64,000 nucleotides of DNA from Catellatospora bangladeshensis (GTDB lineage: Bacteria > Actinomycetota > Actinomycetes > Mycobacteriales > Micromonosporaceae), in the NCBI RefSeq assembly GCF_016862575.1, contig NZ_BONF01000041.1, positions 58,241-122,240 of the forward strand. The letters run 5' to 3'. A model generated the notes under the pieces. The model was not told the origin of the DNA. It ran no database searches and saw only the letters and a list, made by a program, of their open reading frames with translations. This document shows positions 59,523 to 64,000 of this stretch, piece by piece. Both the position numbers and the translations under genes were made by a program. Each line of letters begins with the position of its first letter. Positions within the stretch are counted from its first letter, which is position 1.

Positions 59523-60418
59523 GCCGCCTCCTGCCCGGTCCCGGTGCTGTGTACGCCGAAGGAGCGGCCCAGCGCCGCGACCTCCTGCTCCATCCGTGGC
59601 ACCAGCACCCGCGACCGGCGCCCGACCAGCGCGTCGGCGAGCCGCGAGCTGATCAGCGTGCGCAGCCAGTGCACCCCGGCGATCGCCCGTGGCACGTAGA
59701 CGCGGCGGCGGCGGCGCTCGACGCCGCGTACGAAGGCCCGCGCGCACCGCTCCACGGAGGTGATCGAGCCGACGGGCCAGGGCATGGCGCGGAACGAGTC
59801 GCGGAACGACGGCAGGTCGGCGCGGGCGTCGCGGACCAGGTCGGTGTCGATCCAGCCGGGGTGCGCGGTGCCGACGCCCACCCCGTGGTGGGCCAGCTCC
59901 AGCCGCAGCGCCGTGCCGAAGTGCTCGACCCCGGCCTTGGCCGCGCAGTACGCCGACATGCCCGGCAGCGCCGCGAACGCGGCCGTGGAGGAGACCAGCA
60001 GGTAGTAGCCGCGCGCGGCGATGACCGGCGCGGCGGTGGCGGCGACGGTGCGCATCACGCCGATCAGGTTCACCTCGACGGTGCGGGCCAGCGCGCCGAT
60101 GTCGCCGGCCGCGACGGTGCCCAGGCTCGCCACGCCCGCGTTGGCGACGACGGCGTCGATGCGCCCGAAGGCGGCCAGGGTCCCGGCCACGGCCCGGTCC
60201 AGCGCGGCCGAGTCGGTCACGTCGGCGGCGAACCAGGCGGCGGTGCCGTCGCCGTGCGCGGCGTCCAGCTCGTCGGCGAGCAGGCGCAGCCGGTCCGGCT
60301 CCAGCCCGACCAGCGCGAGCCGGGCCCCGTGCGCGGCGGCGAGCCGGGCGGTGTACTCGCCGATGCCCCGGGCGGCTCCGGTGACCAGCACGACCTGCCC
60401 GGACAGCCGGGGCGTCAC
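59519..60418 (-). CDS. Short-chain dehydrogenase/reductase
   Basis: A 299-residue SDR. TGAARGIG (13-20), NAG (93-95), Ser144, Tyr157 and Lys161 (YCAAK) give a complete active site. A C-terminal extension of about 45 residues is rich in Arg. GTG 60416 overlaps the upstream stop by four bases. It could supply or remove the ketone substrate of the monooxygenase. Confidence 0.92.
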   Translation of the reverse strand: MTPRLSGQVVLVTGAARGIGEYTARLAAAHGARLALVGLEPDRLRLLADELDAAHGDGTAAWFAADVTDSAALDRAVAGTLAAFGRIDAVVANAGVASLGTVAAGDIGALARTVEVNLIGVMRTVAATAAPVIAARGYYLLVSSTAAFAALPGMSAYCAAKAGVEHFGTALRLELAHHGVGVGTAHPGWIDTDLVRDARADLPSFRDSFRAMPWPVGSITSVERCARAFVRGVERRRRRVYVPRAIAGVHWLRTLISSRLADALVGRRSRVLVPRMEQEVAALGRSFGVHSTGTGQEAA

Positions 60419-61911
60419 CGGTTCACCCCGGCGGTCGCGGCGCGGGCGGGCACGGCCCGGTACGCCCCGGGGTCGAAGCGCCGCGTACGCAGCCAGTACG
60501 TCCACGTGTAGCCGGGCCACAGGGTCGAGTTGCGGCCGTGCTCGTCGAGGTACCAGCTGCGGCAGCCGCCGGTGGCCCACACCGTGCCCGCCATCCGCCG
60601 GTCCAGCGCCTCGTTGTAGCGCCGCTGCGTGTCCGGGTCGGGCTCGATGGCGGCACCGGTCCGGTCCAGGTGCCGCAGCGCGCCGAGCAGGTAGGCGAGC
60701 TGGCATTCGATCATGAAGACCACCGAGTTGTGGCCGAGCCCGGTGTTCGGCCCGAGCAGCAGGAACAGGTTCGGGAAGCCCGACACGGCGACGCCGCGGT
60801 AGGCGTGCATGCCGCCCGCCCAGTGCTCGGCCAGGGTGCGCCCGTCGGCGCCCCGGATGGCGTGCGCCATCGGCAGGTCGGTGACGTGGAAGCCGGTGCC
60901 CAACACGATGGTGTCCACAGGGTGGGTGCGCCCGTCCGCGGTGACCACGCCGTCCGCGGTGACCCGGGTGATCGGCTCGGTGACCACGTCCACGTTGTCG
61001 CGCGCCAGCGCCGGGTAGAAGTCGTCGGACAGCAGCACCCGCTTGCAGCCCATGGTGTAGCGCGGAGTGAGCTTCGCGCGCAGCGCCGGGTCGGCCACCG
61101 AACGGCGCAGGTGCCGCCGGGCCACGGCCTGGCCCACCCGCATCAGCGCCGGGCGCAGGAACGCGGTGCCCTGCAGCTCGCGCCCCCAGTAGGCGGCGGT
61201 CCGGGCGAGCCGGTGGGTGAACGGCGCGGCGCGGAACAGCCGCCGCTCCAGCGCGCTTATCCGCCGGTCGCCGCGCGGCAGCACCCAGGCCGGGGTGCGC
61301 TGGAACAGGGTCAGCCGTGCGGCCTGCGGCGCGAGCTGCGGCACGAACTGGATCGCCGAGGCGCCGGTGCCGACGACGGCGATCCGCCGCCCGCGCAGGT
61401 CGAGGTCGTGCCGCCAGCGCGCGGAGTGGAACGTCTCGCCCCGGAAGCCCGCCAGGCCGGGCAGGTCCGGGATGGACGGCTCGGTCAGCGGCCCGCCCGC
61501 CGCGACCAGCACGTCCGCCGAGTACGCCCCGTGCGAGGTGTCCAGCCGCCACACCTGATCCGCGGCGTCCCAGGCCGCGGCGTGCACCTCGTGGCCCAGC
61601 CGCAGGTGCGGGCGTACGCCGTGCTCGTCGGCGCAGCGGCGCAGGTAGGCCCAGATCTCCGGCTGCGGCGAGAAGCTGCGGCTCCAGCCGGGGTTGCGGG
61701 CGAACGAGAAGGAGTACAGGTGCGACGGCACGTCGCAGGCGCAGCCGGGGTAGGTGTTGTCGCGCCAGGTGCCGCCCACCTCGGCGCCCCGGTCGAACAC
61801 GAGGAAGTCGTGGTGGCCCGCGCCGCGCAGCCGGATCGCCGCGCCGATGCCGCCGAATCCGGCGCCGATGATCGCGATGCGGGTGTGGCGGGATCCGTCC
61901 TTGCTGTTCAC
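60415..61911 (-). CDS. Baeyer-Villiger-type flavin monooxygenase
   Basis: A 498-residue FAD/NADPH enzyme. The FAD Rossmann motif GAGFGG (16-21), the BVMO fingerprint F156-x-G-x3-H162-x3-W166 and the NADPH motif GTGASA (181-186) are present. The residue after W is Arg rather than Pro/Asp. It would convert a ketone to an ester or lactone. GTG 61909 with AGGAGG upstream. First gene of a coupled three-gene operon, divergent from the TetR gene. Confidence 0.93.
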   Translation of the reverse strand: MNSKDGSRHTRIAIIGAGFGGIGAAIRLRGAGHHDFLVFDRGAEVGGTWRDNTYPGCACDVPSHLYSFSFARNPGWSRSFSPQPEIWAYLRRCADEHGVRPHLRLGHEVHAAAWDAADQVWRLDTSHGAYSADVLVAAGGPLTEPSIPDLPGLAGFRGETFHSARWRHDLDLRGRRIAVVGTGASAIQFVPQLAPQAARLTLFQRTPAWVLPRGDRRISALERRLFRAAPFTHRLARTAAYWGRELQGTAFLRPALMRVGQAVARRHLRRSVADPALRAKLTPRYTMGCKRVLLSDDFYPALARDNVDVVTEPITRVTADGVVTADGRTHPVDTIVLGTGFHVTDLPMAHAIRGADGRTLAEHWAGGMHAYRGVAVSGFPNLFLLLGPNTGLGHNSVVFMIECQLAYLLGALRHLDRTGAAIEPDPDTQRRYNEALDRRMAGTVWATGGCRSWYLDEHGRNSTLWPGYTWTYWLRTRRFDPGAYRAVPARAATAGVNR

Positions 61912-61934
61912 CGGCGACCTCCTCGGCGAGACCG

Positions 61935-61986
61935 CCTGGTACCCATCGGTACCAGGAGCGCTGCCCCAGAAATTACCATCGGGTAA
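61935..61986. promoter_or_regulatory. Paired TetR operators
   Basis: CCTGGTACC-CATC-GGTACCAGG (61935-61956) is a perfect 9-base palindrome; TTACC-ATCG-GGTAA (61973-61986) is a shorter relative with the same TACC/GGTA core. They lie between the divergent monooxygenase and TetR genes, about 90-140 bases before the tetR start. Confidence 0.65.
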
Positions 61987-62072
61987 CACGCCGGGGAAGG
62001 ACCGAAAAGGGTGCGGGCCGCCGGTACAGTCGGCAGCCATTCGACCCTGTGCTTCCGAGCAGCGGAGGAACC

Positions 62073-62684
62073 GTGGCCGCCCCCACCAGAACGTTCGAGT
62101 CCGTCCGGCGTGACCTGACCACGGCGCTGGCCACCTGCGTGGCGGAGAAGGGCTACGCGTCCACCACCATCGCCGACGTCGTGGCGCTGGCCCGCGTCTC
62201 CAAGCGCACCTTCTACGAGCACTTCTCCGCCAAGGAGGAGTGCCTGATGGCGCTGTACGAGCACGTCTGCGACCGGCTCATGCTGATCATCAGGGCGGCC
62301 GCCTCCGGTGACCAGCCCTGGCCGCAGCGCATCAGCGACGGCGCCGCGGCGTACCTCGGCGCGCTGGAGACCATGCCCGCGTTCACCCGGACCATGCTGG
62401 TCGAGGTGCAGGCGGCCGGGCACCGCGCGTTCCAGCTGCGCCAGCGCACCCTGCAGCGCTTCGCCGGCACGCTGGTCGACCTGGTCGAGGGCGGCCGGCT
62501 CACCGACCCCGAGCTGCAGCCGCTGTCGCAGCCGCAGGCGCTGGCCATCGTCGGCGGGATCAACGAGCTGCTGCTGCACGCCATCGACCCGTACGCCGAC
62601 ACCGCCGGCCCCGACGTGCAGGGCCGCTTCGCCGCGCTGCACGAGGACGTGGTCCGCCTGATCTCGGCGGTGCTCAAGGGCTGA
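62073..62684 (+). CDS. TetR-family regulator
   Basis: A 203-residue repressor. HTH at about 31-52 (TTIADVVALARVSKRTFYEHF), with an alpha-helical ligand domain following. GTG 62073 with GGAGGA upstream. It probably represses the divergent monooxygenase operon and itself through the palindromes at 61935-61986, released by a ketone or related ligand (inference). Confidence 0.92.
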   Translation: MAAPTRTFESVRRDLTTALATCVAEKGYASTTIADVVALARVSKRTFYEHFSAKEECLMALYEHVCDRLMLIIRAAASGDQPWPQRISDGAAAYLGALETMPAFTRTMLVEVQAAGHRAFQLRQRTLQRFAGTLVDLVEGGRLTDPELQPLSQPQALAIVGGINELLLHAIDPYADTAGPDVQGRFAALHEDVVRLISAVLKG

Positions 62685-62992
62685 ACCTGCACAGCGGGTG
62701 CTCAACGCATAGACATCCGGTGTTGTGTCAGGGATGTTTCGTGTGCGACGATGACCGCGTTCGCGTTGGGAGCACGCGCGACATCCTCGCCGAGGGCACC
62801 CGGTTGCACCACCGGGACGGCGACGGCACGGACCGGTTCTGGTCGCGTGCGTTCACCTGAGTTCCGCCCGCCGGGCCGGGCAATCCGCAGCACTGCGTGA
62901 CGCCCCCGGCGCGGCCCTCCTCCCGGTCGTGGCCAGGGCGTCCACACGGGACCCCGGCCCCGGGGCTCCGTCCTTGGCCCAAGGAGAAGGCA
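62685..62992. other. Intergenic region before cellulase gene
   Basis: Some 308 bases without a gene. A single TGGGAGC at 62767-62773 matches half of the CebR cellobiose-repressor operator (TGGGAGCGCTCCCA), but the second half is missing. No convincing promoter was seen. The ribosome-binding site AAGGAGAAGG ends the region. Confidence 0.4.
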
Positions 62993-64000
62993 ATGAGATT
63001 CCCGATCACCCTGTCCGGAAGGCGCAAGGCAATCGCGCTGACCGGCGCGAGCGCCCTCGTGGTAGCGGGCCTCGTCACGCTGCCCGCCGCGATGGCGCAC
63101 GCCGCACCCGGCTGCGACATCACCTACGCCGCCAACGAGTGGACCGAGGCGCCGGGCTCCGGCGGCTTCACCGCCAACATCACCGTGAAGAACACCGGTG
63201 ACGCGCTCACCAGCTGGACGCTGCGCTACTCGTACGCCAACGGCCAGACCCTGACCCTGCCCGGCTGGTCGGCCAACTGGACCCAGTCCGGCGGCAACGT
63301 CACCGCCTCGAACCTGTCCTACAACGGCTCGCTGGCCACCGGCGCGTCGACCAGCATCGGCATCAACGGCCGCTGGTCGGGCAGCAACGCCAAGCCGACG
63401 TCGTTCACGCTGAACAACACCACCTGCACCACCGGCGGGGTGACCCCGAGCCCGAGCACCAGCCCGAGCACCCAGCCGAGCCCCAGCACGAGCCCGAGCG
63501 CCAGCCCGAGCCCGCAGGCGAAGTCGATCATCATCTCCCCGGCGTCGGTGAGCGTGGCCGAGGGCTCCAGCTCCTCGGTGACCGTCAAGCTCAGTGCCGC
63601 GCCGACCGCGAACGTGACCGTGGCGCTGGCCCGCTCCGGCGACACCAGCATCACCGCCCCGTCGTCGGTGACGCTGACCCCGTCGAACGCGGTGGCCGGC
63701 GTGAGCGTCTCCATCGCCGCGGCCGAGGACAGCGACCAGACCCACGGCACCGCGACGGTAGCGGCGTCGGCCTCGGGCTACACGGGCGCCTCGCTGGCGG
63801 TCACCGAGATCGACAACGACATCACGCAGAGCGGCCGGGTGGACAACCCGTACGCCGGCGCGACCGGCTACGTGAACCCGAACTGGCGCTCCAAGGCCAT
63901 CGCCGAGCCGGGCGGCTCGCGCGTGGCCAACACCTCGACCGGTGTCTGGCTGGACCGCATCGCGGCCATCGCCGGCAGCAGCAGCGCGATGGGCCTGCGG
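62993..64000 (+). CDS. CBM2-containing GH6 cellulase, 3' truncated
   Basis: At least 336 residues, cut by the window end. A signal peptide (MRFPITLSGRRKAIAL) ends after MAHAAP. Residues 42-140 form a CBM2 (TSWTLRYSYANGQTL, GWSANWTQSGG, GINGRWSGSN and the Cys pair). A Ser/Pro/Thr linker is followed by a Calx-beta-like all-beta domain (about 178-275). The GH6 domain then begins with NPYAGATGYVNPNW and AEPGGSRVANTSTGVWLDRIA. It should be a secreted cellobiohydrolase or endoglucanase. ATG 62993 with AAGGAGAAGG. Confidence 0.93.
   Translation, partial: MRFPITLSGRRKAIALTGASALVVAGLVTLPAAMAHAAPGCDITYAANEWTEAPGSGGFTANITVKNTGDALTSWTLRYSYANGQTLTLPGWSANWTQSGGNVTASNLSYNGSLATGASTSIGINGRWSGSNAKPTSFTLNNTTCTTGGVTPSPSTSPSTQPSPSTSPSASPSPQAKSIIISPASVSVAEGSSSSVTVKLSAAPTANVTVALARSGDTSITAPSSVTLTPSNAVAGVSVSIAAAEDSDQTHGTATVAASASGYTGASLAVTEIDNDITQSGRVDNPYAGATGYVNPNWRSKAIAEPGGSRVANTSTGVWLDRIAAIAGSSSAMGLR

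Noticed and set aside
62767..62773. CebR operator before the cellulase gene
   Set aside because: Only one half-site (TGGGAGC) is present; the palindrome is not completed.

Overview
The window is very GC-rich (by eye above 70% G+C, third codon positions almost all G or C), with frequent GTG and TTG starts, Ser/Pro-Ser linkers, a LysX fusion, a PASTA-less PknB-type kinase, DUF4190, DUF4236, DUF2127 and REase_MTES_1575 families. This points to a soil actinobacterium. The Micromonosporaceae (Actinoplanes, Catellatospora, Micromonospora and relatives) are the best guess, but that is inference without a marker gene. No rRNA, tRNA, CRISPR array, insertion sequence or prophage gene is visible; this reads as ordinary chromosome.

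Layout. 0-5 kb: 3' part of an AidB-type acyl-CoA dehydrogenase, a tandem pair of paralogous three-helix membrane proteins, a DUF4190 protein, a secreted beta-propeller and a peptidase E homologue. 5-12.5 kb: a secreted CBM25-GH13 alpha-amylase behind an operator-rich promoter, an HExxH protein, a Nudix enzyme, and a two-gene module of an RHH-ClpN protein overlapping an asparaginase-like protein with two catalytic residues lost. 12.5-19.5 kb: a class A penicillin-binding protein, a receptor-type Ser/Thr kinase, a PH-domain protein and a large Trp/Pro-repeat membrane protein. 19.5-30 kb: BrkB-type membrane protein, glutathione peroxidase, thiolase, double GNAT, valine-pyruvate aminotransferase, PfkB kinase, lipoprotein, MscS channel, LD-carboxypeptidase and an orphan Imm51 protein. 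30-41 kb: an SF1 helicase fused to an REase_MTES_1575 nuclease, a DUF5925 AAA ATPase, a Tat-exported PhoX/DUF839 protein, a MazG-like protein, a second beta-clamp homologue and three Nudix enzymes, one of them membrane-embedded. 41-50 kb: LysX, polysaccharide deacetylase and a lysozyme-fold secreted protein. 50-58.5 kb: IclR, KDPG aldolase and KDG kinase, Sir2, an ECF41 sigma factor, prolyl oligopeptidase and a glucose dehydrogenase. 58.7-62.7 kb: a translationally coupled Baeyer-Villiger-type monooxygenase, SDR and alpha/beta hydrolase, divergent from a TetR regulator with a double operator. The window ends in a CBM2-GH6 cellulase gene.

Themes. Starch and cellulose are attacked by secreted enzymes at both ends, and glucose dehydrogenase, KDG kinase and KDPG aldolase would support a semi-phosphorylative Entner-Doudoroff route. 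Envelope genes (PBP, kinase, LysX, deacetylase, LD-carboxypeptidase, lysozyme-like protein) are scattered through the centre.

The most unusual content is non-coding: four families of short dispersed repeats of fixed length (65, 70, 83 and 53 bp; ten copies in all), almost all at gene 3' ends, plus a perfect 17-bp-arm palindrome embedded in frame in a coding region. The protein-level candidates most worth follow-up are the RHH-ClpN/asparaginase-like pair with its perfect palindromic operator and the helicase-nuclease with its ATPase neighbour. Starts were chosen from ribosome-binding sites and family alignments recalled from memory, without database searches.
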